From assembly GCA_000827265.1 (NCBI GenBank), contig KN834816.1:27159-91158 (forward strand): a DNA stretch of 64,000 nucleotides, written 5' to 3'. Position numbers and translations under genes: made by a program. Shown piece by piece: positions 21,312-32,453 of the stretch; position 1 is the first letter of the stretch; the number at the start of each line of letters is the position of its first letter. A model generated the notes under the pieces. That model searched no databases. It was not told the DNA's origin and worked only from the letters and a program-made list of their open reading frames with translations. The DNA is from Collybiopsis luxurians FD-317 M1 (Eukaryota; Basidiomycota; Agaricomycetes; Agaricales; Omphalotaceae).

Positions 21312-24300
21312 TTAGTCGTCTCTTACTTTTTTTGCGCGCGGCGCTGCAGCCGAATTTACACGCTCTACTACCCCTCTTCTCCTCCTCTTTCGCACCAGCC
21401 TCCCCCGCGAGATCCGACCCAAAGGTAACCCTTTCTGTTTAACAACGCCCAGCGAAAACGGACCATCAGCGACTCCATCTGCAGGGTATGCCCAGGGCAA
21501 AGGCATGGTCGTCTCCCTCTTCCCCCCTTCTACACTCCGATACCTACTATACCACTGCCTCAGAACCAGACTCTCCCTATCCCTCCCAACCAACAAATAC
21601 CTCACTCCGATCGGAATCCCATACCCAGCCTTGACCATATCCTCCGCAACCATTAACAAATCATCACTACTCGCATGACTGGCACTTGCACCAGCATCTC
21701 CGCTCGTCGTGGTCATGCTCCTGTTCATCGGAGCAACGCCATACTTGCGATACATCCAATCCGCAAATCGGATATGCTGTCGCCAATGTGAGGGTCTCGT
21801 ATGTGCCCTCCGAGGCCGATGATGCCCCACGTGGTGAGTGACGATACGCAACATGGCGTTAAAGAACCGGGCATCGGGTGTAGGTATCTTATCTTCCCAG
21901 GAAGGAGGAGGAAGAGATGGCAGCGTACCACCCACATCTCCACGGCCATACGCATCCCTCCCGAAAGCCCTCAAAGCCCAATAAACACTCTGCGCCCCCC
22001 TCAACATACTCTTATACAACTCCACCCCCATCTCCCTCCCCGCCTCGTCCCTACCCACTCTACTTGCGCCTCCATCAAGTAGCTTCCGATTCCGCCTCAT
22101 GATATAACACGCCCACCCCGCCACATACCTCTTCTCAATCCCACTCGCTTTCGGTACCCATTGCCTCTCCGTATCCGTCAACCCTCCTAGTTCCGTCCCC
22201 GTCGACTTTGTCCGGAGCATCTGTCTTCGTCGAATCAAAGACTTTTTCGCTTCATCCCCATAACACACCAGCATCAAGGTATACGCGTGAACAGGCAAAC
22301 ACCACCCCTCCACTCTCCCGTCCCCAATTCTTTGTCCATTCTCATTAAACCTCTCAACCCAACTAGCCCTCTCAGCCTCCCTCGCCAACAACCACACCCT
22401 CTCCGCAAGGCCCGTTTTCCCCGCCTTCACAAGCGCATTCAAAACGCTTACAAAGAAATGCGGTCCGTACCCCACCACCCTCTTCAAACATTCTTCCCTC
22501 GCCATCTTTCTCTTCGTCATCCTGTCCACCTCTGCCGCACTAACGTTCCCCCAAGACGGATGGTCGACAATGGCGAGTTCAGGTAAGACACGGAATAAAA
22601 GTTCGGGAACAACGTCCGGTCGGCCGGTCGAAGTTAGGTAGGAGATATACGAGACTAGGGTATATTTATCTGCTCGCAGAGATGATTTGGGTTTCGGAAT
22701 ATCTAGTTCATGAGATTCTTCGCCTAGCTTTCGAAGGGATTTGGAGAACCTAGTCGAGGACGAGCCACTCATTGAGTGGCGTTTAGAAGGAGGCGGTGGT
22801 GCTGGTAACAGTGGACGAGAACTGGAGTTGACGAGTGTAGCTTCATTCCCCGACCCATAAAACATCCTCAGCGCCCTTTCCGCCAACGCAGGCGAACGCA
22901 ATATCCGCGCCGCATTTAAGATGATATTCAGCGTAACCTCATTAGGAACCGGCTTCCGAAAATCAACTTCTTTCCAAAACGGATCCTGCATGTACAGCAA
23001 AACCTCGTTCGCAAGACCTGGCGAAAGTCGATGTCGAAGGGCATAATGAAGGAGTGAATTGCACGCCGGCAGATCCAAGGGCCTACAATTTTCCATAGAT
23101 GAGTTCCATCGGAGAAGAGCAGGCTGTCTATCGAGTTCTACACGCTGCGTACGATACCGCGGAGGTTTGTGTATGAATCTCTCTAGAACGAGATGGAAAT
23201 AGTCATAGGCTTTCGTTTGAATTGGCTGGTGATTTTTACCGACTACCCAAACGAGGTCGTCGGATTTAGGGCAGCTGTAAAGTAGTCGCAATAGAGAGGA
23301 TAGATGGGGATAGGGCATTTGCCGTATGTCCAATATGTAGGCAAGGTTCGCGAGCGCCTGTAGCGCCGCCTGGAAGGACAGCTGATAAGCGTCGTCCTCG
23401 ACGGGATCTCTGGAAAGGACATTTGCAATGGAGGCAATGATCTCTTTGAGAACGTCAAAGGAGGGGTACGGGGACATCCGGCGGAGCTGACGGTAATGAT
23501 CCACAGCTTGTTGTTCAATCTCTTTATCATCCTTGAACTCGAGCTGTCGGGCAAGAGCTTCGCGAACGGTACAGTCTCTGAGAATGGCGGTAAAGAGTAA
23601 CGTAGCAGCTATAAGTTCTCCGTGAAGGAGAAACGACCCAATAAGGGTGCGATACATTCGCTCTGTACGATGTTGCCATTTCGAGTTTCGTGCGCACATA
23701 AACAGATCAATCGCGGCGCGGCTGCCTTTTCCGCTGGTAAGGGAGGGGTGGAGGGAAAGGATGGAGCGTTTGGGAAGAAGAGTTTTGAGAAAGTTGTAAA
23801 ATTCCATTCCAAGAGAACGAGGAGTGTTTCCATCTGAAGCAACGAGATTTTCGAGTAATGCTTCAAATGTTTTTGTGCGAATAGTGATACCATTGTCCAT
23901 CATGACTTTTGCAACTGCGTGGGCCTTCCTGGGAAGACCAAGACGCAGGAGACCGTGAACTAGGGCATGGCCGGCGAGTCTCTGGGAAACTGGCTGATGG
24001 AATTCGATTCCGGTAGCGAGGTAGGCTTTAGAAGGAGAGTTGTGTAGAAGAGGTTTGTTGGAAAGTCGTGCAGATTCGGCGATAATGTAGGCAGCTTGCA
24101 AATCTCGGGCATGAATAGCCAAACGAACTGACTGCCACACATGACGAGAAAGCTGAGCAGGAGTCAAAGTTGGGGTGACGGCTGGCTCCGTTGGTGATGT
24201 AGCAAGGGTGGAGGTGGATCTAGGCAAGCAAAAGGTCGCGTAAAATGCATGGCGAAAGGGTAAGCAAGGGCTGGTGGCTTTTTGGAAAGTTCTGGTAAAG

Positions 24301-24344
24301 GATTGGGTGATACAGCTAGCCTTCGGGAACCAATTGCATCGCAT
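21312..24344 (-). CDS. Large mitochondrial helical-repeat (PPR-like) protein
   Basis: Single-exon frame of 1010 residues from ATG 24344. The N-terminus (RCNWFPKASCITQSFTRTF, then HAFYATFCLPRSTSTLATS) is rich in Arg, Ser and Thr and poor in acidic residues, as in a mitochondrial presequence. The body is alpha-helical with repeat-like units: LHYALRHRLSPGLANEVLLY, VTLNIILNAARILRSPALAE, FFVSVLNALVKAGKTGLAER and HAYTLMLVCYGDE. Their spacing and A/L/G pattern suit pentatricopeptide repeats, which bind organellar RNA. A Ser/Pro-rich linker lies near residue 530 and a very basic end (GRISRGRLVRKRRRRG) could bind RNA. Absence of introns is unusual among its neighbours. A role in mitochondrial RNA processing or translation is inferred. 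Confidence 0.6.
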   Translation of the reverse strand: MRCNWFPKASCITQSFTRTFQKATSPCLPFRHAFYATFCLPRSTSTLATSPTEPAVTPTLTPAQLSRHVWQSVRLAIHARDLQAAYIIAESARLSNKPLLHNSPSKAYLATGIEFHQPVSQRLAGHALVHGLLRLGLPRKAHAVAKVMMDNGITIRTKTFEALLENLVASDGNTPRSLGMEFYNFLKTLLPKRSILSLHPSLTSGKGSRAAIDLFMCARNSKWQHRTERMYRTLIGSFLLHGELIAATLLFTAILRDCTVREALARQLEFKDDKEIEQQAVDHYRQLRRMSPYPSFDVLKEIIASIANVLSRDPVEDDAYQLSFQAALQALANLAYILDIRQMPYPHLSSLLRLLYSCPKSDDLVWVVGKNHQPIQTKAYDYFHLVLERFIHKPPRYRTQRVELDRQPALLRWNSSMENCRPLDLPACNSLLHYALRHRLSPGLANEVLLYMQDPFWKEVDFRKPVPNEVTLNIILNAARILRSPALAERALRMFYGSGNEATLVNSSSRPLLPAPPPPSKRHSMSGSSSTRFSKSLRKLGEESHELDIPKPKSSLRADKYTLVSYISYLTSTGRPDVVPELLFRVLPELAIVDHPSWGNVSAAEVDRMTKRKMAREECLKRVVGYGPHFFVSVLNALVKAGKTGLAERVWLLAREAERASWVERFNENGQRIGDGRVEGWCLPVHAYTLMLVCYGDEAKKSLIRRRQMLRTKSTGTELGGLTDTERQWVPKASGIEKRYVAGWACYIMRRNRKLLDGGASRVGRDEAGREMGVELYKSMLRGAQSVYWALRAFGRDAYGRGDVGGTLPSLPPPSWEDKIPTPDARFFNAMLRIVTHHVGHHRPRRAHTRPSHWRQHIRFADWMYRKYGVAPMNRSMTTTSGDAGASASHASSDDLLMVAEDMVKAGYGIPIGVRYLLVGRDRESLVLRQWYSRYRSVEGGKRETTMPLPWAYPADGVADGPFSLGVVKQKGLPLGRISRGRLVRKRRRRGVVERVNSAAAPRAKKVRDD

Positions 24345-25008
24345 GTAGTTGGCATAACTGATTCTGAAGTTAATTCGACAAAAATAACAGAGCCTGACTC
24401 AAAAACTTGCCAGCTACTGCCGCTCTGCGCCTAACACCAGAATGTCCGGAAAAAAAAGTGGTCGTCGATGGAGGTCCCGTCAAACAAGCCGGAATTCGGC
24501 TAAAATATTCTCACACTCTGGCAATGGCCTGGCCTCGGCCGAGACAGCCACTATCCGAGTCGCGAGCAAGTACTACATCGTCGTAGATACTTTGCGATGC
24601 GATGCACTTCTGACAGTATGGAAACCTGTGGAACTTGGTCTAAGATGCGTACATAGATTCTAACTTATCGAGTGCCGTTGCCATTGTAATTAACAGGATA
24701 TCGAGCTAAGCAGCATGAACGAATGATCTAGTCGGTAACCTTTCTTGTCCGCAGCTCAAAGTGACACACAGAGCCAGGCTACGCGTAAGAGAAATGGAAG
24801 AAAACTGGGAGGCGATGGGTAAAATACATAACTACGGCTCACCGAGCTCCAGGATAAGCATCAGTCTTTACTGAATAGAGATTAAAATAGATCTCAAATG
24901 CCCAAGCCCGACACGGCCGCCGTTCAACGTTTAACGTCAAGTTTAACAGCTTTTGAAAGTAGTGAACCATTATTTTCACACAAGCACCCTTTTTCGCCTG
25001 CTACCATC
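24345..25008. other. Spacer with promoter of DUF6535-ankyrin gene 1
   Basis: This 664-bp spacer separates two diverging genes. Its right part (about 24,750-25,008) resembles 31,440-31,827, for example around acgcgtaaga and aatggaaga, showing that the promoter was duplicated with the gene. A 73-codon frame at 24442-24663 has no support. An upstream in-frame ATG at 24898 could extend gene 1 by 37 residues. Confidence 0.5.
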
Positions 25009-27641
25009 ATGAACACGTCCGACATAAACACTTCCAACAAGGTTTCTACGAACAAGGAGTCATCCCTCACCGAACCAGCCGCTTCAGTCCAGTCCAATCC
25101 TTCGATTCACTCGACTCTGCCAGCTGAGGAGGACACGGATGAGGACATCATCGTGACCCCGAACCCGATCGTCGTCCGTTACATCAAACATACCTCTGTC
25201 CAGTTCGACCCAGCTCAGGAAAACAATGATACCGACGGCGGCGTACTAGATGCAGCTTTCAGCTCTTCCGATTCCACCCAGGGAACTCAGACCGAAGACA
25301 AGAATGCACATGCGCACGTTATTGCGGAAGCTACTCATGCAACAGCTGAACCGTCAAAGAGTCAGAAATCTGGACAGCCAGATCAAACTAACAAGGAGCC
25401 GGGGAAGTTTTTTGGCATCCCAAAATATCGTTCCTCTGCTTTGCCGACTTACTCCGGTGAGCCTCGCTATTTTCCTCTTAATATTTTCGTTTTGAAACAG
25501 TTGAAGGTGGCCGCACGTTCAACTATGAGGAAAAATACTCCCTAGATCCAGATGGAGAAGAAACTAGTGAGAATGCACGTATTTGGAAAGTATATCTTGA
25601 TGAGGCAGAAAGCCAAGATGATGATATGCTAAAAAGCTTCAGAGACACTATTGACACCCTGTTAGTCTTCGTAAGTTTTCAATTTCCAGAATCTGAAGCT
25701 TGAAATACATATGAAAATTGTTCCTAGGCAGCATTATTTTCTGCTGTTGTGACCTCCTTTATCATTCAGACTAGTCAGGCTCTTCAACCTGACTATAACC
25801 ACATCCAGGCAATTCTCATGGTAGAACAAAACCAGCTTCTACGGGCTGCTGCCACAGGAAATACTTCTGTCATAAATGACATTCAAACTCCAACTGTTGA
25901 TCTGGATAATGGTGCTCCCAGTACTAATGACCTGTGGATTAATGGGCTATTTTTTACTAGTCTATCATTATCTCTTGCCACTGCCCTTTTGTCAGTTCTG
26001 GTAAAGCAGTGGTTGCTTGCTTATGCATCTCTAACAGGCACAGGAAGTGCCAAGCAACAAGCATTAATGCGTCACTTCCGATTCATGGGCATCAAAAAAT
26101 GGAGAGTCTATGAAATTGTTGGACTTTTGCCACTCATACTTCATCTATCTCTGGGACTATTTTCCTTGGGATTTGTGCTATTTGTCTTTCAACTCCACAA
26201 GGCTCTTAGCCTGAGTGTCATAATTATCACTTCTGTTGCATTCTTGATGTATTGCATCAGTGTTTTTCTGCCAGCAATATGGGTGGAGTGTCCATACAGA
26301 ATTCCTTTACTGTTCATTCCTGTGCAATATGCTCTACTACTTTGCTGGATGCTGAAAAGCTTAGTGGTTAAAGAAACTGGGAAAAATCTTAGCTCCTTTT
26401 CTTCCCCCATAAGGCCATTTTCTAATTCACTCAAAGAATTAGAGTTGCATGCAGTAAATTTTGGAGAACATTTTCTCACATCTAACATATTTATCTGGCT
26501 CATGTCACTAACAGCCAATAAATCAATTCAGAGGATTACCACTCAAGCCCTTAATGGCTTGTTTACTGATACTATTCAAAAGTCTGAAGCATCTAGTACT
26601 ACCATCCTCAGGCCTCCCATCATTCCACACTCCTATTATTCCCTTCCCTTAGTGTCAATGATGGACATTGCTTGGGGGAGCCTATGGGATGATGCTCTCA
26701 TGCACAGTCAGGCTAGTCACACAGACCCTTCAATGAATAAATGGGTCTCCCTTATCTCAAACTGGGTTAAGATAGAAAAATCTAATTTCACCGTGACATC
26801 AGGGTATTGGCAGTATCAACCTATCATGAGCAGAGCCTTCATATGCTTTGTGCCTGCAGCCACTCACAATATGCAGTCTCTGGTTTTAAAGTTGTTGGAA
26901 CTGGGAGTCAATGTAGACATAAGAGACCAACATAATGTCACTGCCTTGCAGGGAGCAGTTCAAAAGGGTCATTTGAGTATGGTGAAGCTTCTTGTTAATA
27001 AAGGAGCAAAGGTGAAGAAATATGGCACCCAACTGCATCCAATGGCGGACTCGGATTTTGTTGTCCATACTGCAGCAAGGAATGGTTATCTTGATATTGT
27101 TGAATTTTTAGGTGGAAAAGGAGCAGATTTGATGTGTGGAGATATCCTCCGATGTACACCACTATATCATGCAGCAGGGGCTGGGCACTTACCGGTGGTT
27201 CAATTTCTGCTTGAAAAGGGGAACTCTATTGGTATATTAGATGCAGAGGAATGCTGTAAAGATGCATTAAGTGCAGCAGCATATATGGGACACTTCAGAA
27301 TTGTCAAGTTTGTGGCTGACAAAGCTTTTACTCTCAACTTAAATGCAGGATATGTGTTAGGAATTGGAATGGTTGAGGCAGCTGAAATGGGACATTTTGA
27401 CATAATTGAATATCTTGTTGAAAAAGGGGCAAACATAGATACCACTAATTTGATGAATCGAACAGCTCTCCATATGGCAGCATCTAAAGGGCATTTGAAT
27501 ATTGTAAAGTATCTGATTGAAAATGGTGCAAATGCCTGTACAGTAGATGAGAATGGGGAGAGCCCTCTAGGTGCTTCTGGCAGAAGGAAGCGCGATGAAG
27601 TGACTGCTTTCATAGCGGAGCATGTGAGATGCACTGGATAA
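25009..27641 (+). CDS. DUF6535 membrane protein with ankyrin repeats (copy 1)
   Basis: Agaricomycete-specific membrane protein of unknown function. Exons 25009-25456, 25507-25670 and 25728-27641 give 841 residues. The N-terminal 150 residues are polar and disordered, ending with the conserved KFFGIPKYRSSALPTYSGG. The DUF6535 domain follows: NARIWKVYLDEAESQDDDM, FRDTIDTLLVF, then ALFSAVVTSFIIQTSQALQ and the four-helix region (LWINGLFFTSLSLSLATALL, VKQWLLAYASLTGTG, then two more hydrophobic segments). About six ankyrin repeats make up the C-terminal third, for example TALHMAASKGHLNIVKYL. I chose ATG 25009 because the relic at 31827 and copy 3 begin with the same context. It faces copy 2 tail to tail. 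Ankyrins suggest a cytosolic protein-binding platform on a membrane anchor; this is inference. Confidence 0.82.
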
Positions 27642-27892
27642 AGTCAATAACTATATCACAAGATTGATTTTTCTTACAATGAGACGACCGTAGATAACTA
27701 GTAATGCTTCATTCAATAGCTCTTAATAGATTTGCAACTTATATAGTATAGATACATAAATATATTTTTACAACTAGAGACACTATAACCTATTACCAAC
27801 AGAGCAAGTACAAACTTCAAAGGACATTCTTAATTGCAAACACTATAACTGTAAGACAAGAGCAATGACTATGTTCTTATTCATTAATAAAT
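27642..27892. other. Convergent 3' spacer between DUF6535-ankyrin copies 1 and 2
   Basis: These 251 bp of AT-rich sequence (atatatttttaca, tataacctatt) separate the two stops. They probably hold both poly(A) sites. No gene seen. Confidence 0.5.
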
Positions 27893-30546
27893 TCAATTTG
27901 CCTCGGAGCTTCCTTTATACTCTGCTATGTACTTAGTGGTCTCATCATTATTGGAAACATCCTGAGGAGTCTTTGCATTGTAATTCTTGGCATGAGGAAA
28001 GGCACCTTTTTCCAGAAGATACTGTACAATATCTAGATGCCCTTTGAGTGCTGCATTATGCAATGCAGTGTCTCCATTATCATCAACAGCATTCAAATTA
28101 TTGAAGCCATTTTCAATGAGACACTTCACAATATTTGAATGCCCATTAACAGATGCCACATGCAACACTGTTTGTTTGCTCCTACTAGTGGAAACATTTA
28201 AATCAGCCCCTTTCTCAAGAAGGTACTCTACTATATCCAAATGCCCTTGCTTCACCACTTCAATCATTACTTCTCCTAAAATTTTTTCTGGTTCATCAGG
28301 GCCTAGTACAGCTTTTTCCGCTACAAATTTAACAATATTAAAATGTCCTGCAGATGCTGCAGCTTCCAGAACAGTTCTGTAAAGCTCGTTTGACATCACA
28401 TCTAACTCTTGTTCATCCAGGAGCTTCAGAATGTCAAGATACCCTGACCTTGATATGGCCCAGACAGACGAGTGGTTTAATGGAGTCCTGAACTTTCCTC
28501 CCTTTTCAATAAGAAGCTGGACCATACTTGTATGGCCTTTCAGAGCAGCTTGTTCCAAAGCAGTGGAACCTAATGATTTCTGAATCTTTAAATCAACTCC
28601 TAATTCCAACAACTTTAAAACAAGAGACTTCATGTCTTGAGTTGCTGCAGATGAAAAGCATGAGAAAGCCCTACTCAAGATTGATTTATGCTGCCAGTGT
28701 TGCCATAATGCAGTAGTAGTCTGACTCTCTGCCTTTTCCATTTTCTTCCAATTTGATATTAGTGAAATCCATTGATTAGATTCCATATTGAAATGGTCAC
28801 TTCTAGCATCATCTAATAGACTATTCCAAACAATGTCCATCATGGAATCCCAAGGGAAGGAATAGTTTTGGGCAAGACCTCTTTGACTCCAATTTCCTGT
28901 TGGAGAGAGGACATTGATAAATATACCATTCATGGCTTGAGTAGTAACCCTCTGGATGGATTTGTTGGTTGTCAATGATATGAGCCAAGTAAAAACTTTG
29001 GCTGTGAGATAAGGTGCATTAAGTGCAAGTGACTCCATTTCTAGTCTGTTGAGAGATTTAGGAGGTGTCCATTTATAAATTCCATAGTCACTTGGCCTAG
29101 TATAGTACCGATGTTGATTTCTCAGTCTCCATTCTTCTAACAAACTCCTTGACAGAGAGAATGGCCACCGGAGAAACTGCAGAATAAACTGCACTGGTCG
29201 CAATATCAGTGGAATCTTATATGGGCAATCAGCCCATACAGCTGGAAGTAAAATGCTGACAATATACATTAAAAATGAGATAGATGTGATCATAATCACA
29301 CTGTAACTGAGAGTCATGTGCAGTTGAAAAACAAACAACACAAATCCCAGAGAAAATAGTCCCAGAGACAAGTGGAGCAAAATAGGCAAAAGACCAACAA
29401 TTTCATGAACTTTCCATTTCTCCATGCCCGTGTATCTGAAGTGACGGGTCAATGCTCGTTGCCTTGCACTACCTGTGCCAGTGAGAGATGCATAGGCAAG
29501 TAACCATTGTTTCACCAACACTGACAAAAGGGCTGTAACAAGAGATAATGAAAGGCTTGAGAAAAATAGTCCATTGATCCACAAATCAAATGTGGTGGGT
29601 GTACCATTTTCAAGATCAACAGATGGGCTTTGGATACTCTTCGTAGCAGTGGCATTTCCAGCTGCTCGCAAGAGTAGATTTTGTTCTACCATAAGACTCG
29701 CCTGAATGTGATTATAGTCAGGTTGAAGAGTCTGGCTGGTCTGGATAATAAATGAAGTCACGACAGCAGAAAATAATGCAGCCTGCACAGAGGCATAATC
29801 AAAGGTCAGTGATTACAAATCACCTTATATTTACCGTGAATGTGCAGAAAACTCACAAAGACTAGCAGAGTATCAATGGTATCTCTGAAGCTTCTCAACA
29901 TATCCTCATCCTGGCTTTCTGCTTCATCCAAATATACCTTCCAGATTCGTGCATTGTCACTAACTTCTTGTCCTTCAGGTTCTTGAGGATATTTCTCCTC
30001 GTAGTTAAATGTCCGACCACCTAAAAATATATTCAAAGTGTAAAGATAACTATGTCACAGTATTGAACAAGACTTGCCAGAGTAAGTTGATTGATACTTT
30101 GGAATGCCAAGCAACCTTTCTGGCTCCTTAGTAGCTTGAGTGGCAGGTTGACTCACTGCCTGGCCACTGGATGGTTGAACTTTTGCCTGAGAACATTTTC
30201 CAATATCTTCTGGTTGCTTGTCAGCAACCTCGGCCTGAGCATGTTGTATATGAGGGGAAAGAATGGAGCTTCCATCTGGTATACCCAGCCTGTTCTGGGC
30301 TGTTTCAGGAGGGCTAAATCGAACAGTGCCAGTAGCTGAACTGCCGTTTGAAGCTGGCTTTGATATTAGGATGGAGTCAGATCTGGGACTGCCATTGGCT
30401 GCAATCTTGTTAGCCTCTGAACCAACAGTGCCCTTACTGACAGGAACATCCTCCTTCAAAACCCCAGGCGGTTGACCCAGAGCTGGGTCGGAGTGTACAG
30501 AAGCTGCTTGGTTTCCGGCTGGAGAGATCATGATGTGCCTGTCCAT
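27893..30546 (-). CDS. DUF6535 membrane protein with ankyrin repeats (copy 2)
   Basis: Paralogue of copy 1. Exons 30546-30078, 30020-29857 and 29782-27893 give 840 residues. The first intron starts with GC (GCAAGTC), not GT. N-terminal 150 residues polar, ending LLGIPKYQSTYSGG; then the DUF6535 region (NARIWKVYLDEAESQDEDM, ALFSAVVTSFIIQTSQTLQ, LWINGLFFSSLSLSLVTALL and the same helices). The C-terminal part has at least five ankyrin units, the clearest being TVLHVASVNGHSNIVKCLIE and TALHNAALKGHLDIVQYLLE. Exon 2 is 164 nt in all three copies. The start at 30546 has the same tgcaactaccATG context as the other copies' starts. Confidence 0.82.
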
Positions 30547-31439
30547 GGTAGTTGCAGAAAGAAAAGTGGTTACGTGGGAAAAGTACTACGCCTCTGGACT
30601 AGTGCTGAATGTTTTCTGACAAAATAGGTACAGTCAAAGTTGGCCCATATACAGTATAGGAACTTTTCTGTATATGCGAACCACGCAATGCCGCTGCCAC
30701 CTCTTGTCACTCTGACAGTTTCCACTGCACTTTCCCGTCCTCTCCCGCTTCCCGAGTCCCCATTGCTCACTTGCCTATCTCTTTACTTACTTGTCTATCT
30801 TGTATTCGTAAACATCATTTACTCTGAGACGATGTGGCATACATCGGTGGACAGCCTCAGTGAGTGTGAAGCGACCCTGGGACAATTGTTGGCATTGACA
30901 GCAGTTAGTCATCGAGTGAGTCGGAGTGACCATTCGTGGCAGTATCGTACAACACTTTCATACAGGTTTTTAAACGTACCGTATGAGGGTCAAATTTGAC
31001 TGTATATGGAAGCTTCCAAATTTGACAAACTTGATAGTAAAAATAGCAACGCTCATCGCTGCCTTACGGACGAATTTAACGTTTTGCTTGTGGCGACGTC
31101 CTCCGCCCGATTTCAGCTCTATCATCTGAGACTGAACTCACCTCAAGCTGATTGCGATGTATTGCATACAGCGCCACAACCGGTAAACGGGGCAAATGAT
31201 TTGTGATACGGAAATTTCTGAAATATGATCTCGTTCGGTTCATAGAAAAGCTGTTATAATTTATAAATCCATGTCGCTGCTCATTTACTCTAGAGGCTGT
31301 GTAATCAAAACAGGATGCACACCCTCCCAATAACACCCCTGAAGCTTGGAAGACCATTGTACTTACGAAGAAGCGATCAGTACTTAGTACTTAAATGGAA
31401 ATGAAAAGTATCCAGTCGATCATATTCTGCGTCCCAACA
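30547..31439. other. Upstream region of DUF6535-ankyrin copy 2
   Basis: About 0.9 kb. Open frames (30640-30999, 31006-31206, 31076-31357) have no recognisable domain. No RNA gene or transposon end identified. Confidence 0.4.
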
Positions 31440-31826
31440 AAATGCTACTATTTGCAATCTTCACATCGTGTCGGACAAAGACTGCGCAAAGACTGGCTCT
31501 TTTCAAAGCGGTGGGCCCAGAGACAGGTTACGCGTAAGAAAATGGAAGACGATGCATTGGGTTGAGGCTTACGGGAGCCGTAACACCTTTCTTCAAAGAA
31601 GATGGTCCAAGAGAGGATTGCAGCCAAGACAAGCCGGCCCGTTTGACTCGGATATAGAAAAGTAACCACAGCTCGCTGAGCACCGTGACAAGGCGCTCTC
31701 CATCACAATTTTGCTCAATGGCGATTGAAAATGTCCGGTCCCGACCGAGTCGCCTAACGTCAAGCTCATTAACAGCTCCAAGGTGCTAATATTTTCACAT
31801 GTACCACCTCGTTTTCTGCTTCCATC

Positions 31827-32342
31827 ATGAACACGTCCGACGACATAATTTTTACAAATGAGGGTTGTTCACCAATTGACCAGGTGCTACAGCCCAGTCC
31901 AGTCCATCTCCGAGCCAACCAATACCAGACATACCTCTGTCCAGTTCCACACACCTGAGATAGCTCGGGAAACGCTTACGCTGACGGCGGCGTAATAGTA
32001 GTCAATACAGCTTTCGGTTCTTCCGATTCCACCCCATGTTCCACCCAGGGAACACAAATCGAGGACAATGATGGGCATCCGCACCTTATCGGTGGGGAAG
32101 CGACTCATGCAAAAGCTGAACCGTCTAAGAGTCAGAACTCGGAACAGCCGAGTCAACCTAACAAGAAGAAGCCAGGGAGATTTTTTGGCATCCCGAAATT
32201 GCATTCCTCTGCTCTGCCAACTTACTCCGGTGAGTTCTGCTATTGACTCATCCAAGTTTTCTCTAAAACACTTTGAGGCGGTCGCACTTTCAACTATGAG
32301 GGAAAATACTCCCTGGATCCAGATGGAATTAAACAATTGTAA
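31827..32342 (+). pseudogene. Truncated relic of DUF6535-ankyrin gene (5' end only)
   Basis: Copies the start of gene 1: ATGAACACGTCCGACGACATA, then frames with DSTQ-like repeats, KAEPSKSQNSEQPSQPNK, PGRFFGIPKLHSSALPTYSG, a donor gtgagt and part of exon 2 (FNYEGKYSLDPDG). It then ends in TAA, with no transmembrane or ankyrin part. An in-frame stop near 31,960 and small indels break exon 1. Upstream sequence back to about 31,440 also matches the gene 1 promoter, so the duplication included regulatory DNA. Confidence 0.75.
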
Positions 32343-32453
32343 ATAGAGCTCTTCCCCGTGAAAACATTTGCGAAGCGGTCCTAATAAATATATAGTTATA
32401 TACTGTTGCTTACTTATATTAAAGTAGTGATCGTGGCATGAAAAGAATGAAAA

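Noticed and set aside
21801..22586. Proline-rich frames on the plus strand within the PPR-like gene
   Set aside because: They are the reverse of a long conserved-looking 1010-codon frame and have biased, shadow-like composition.
24442..24663. 73-codon open frame starting with ATG
   Set aside because: No homologous pattern; it lies in the divergent promoter region and has unusual composition (Arg/Ser-rich start).
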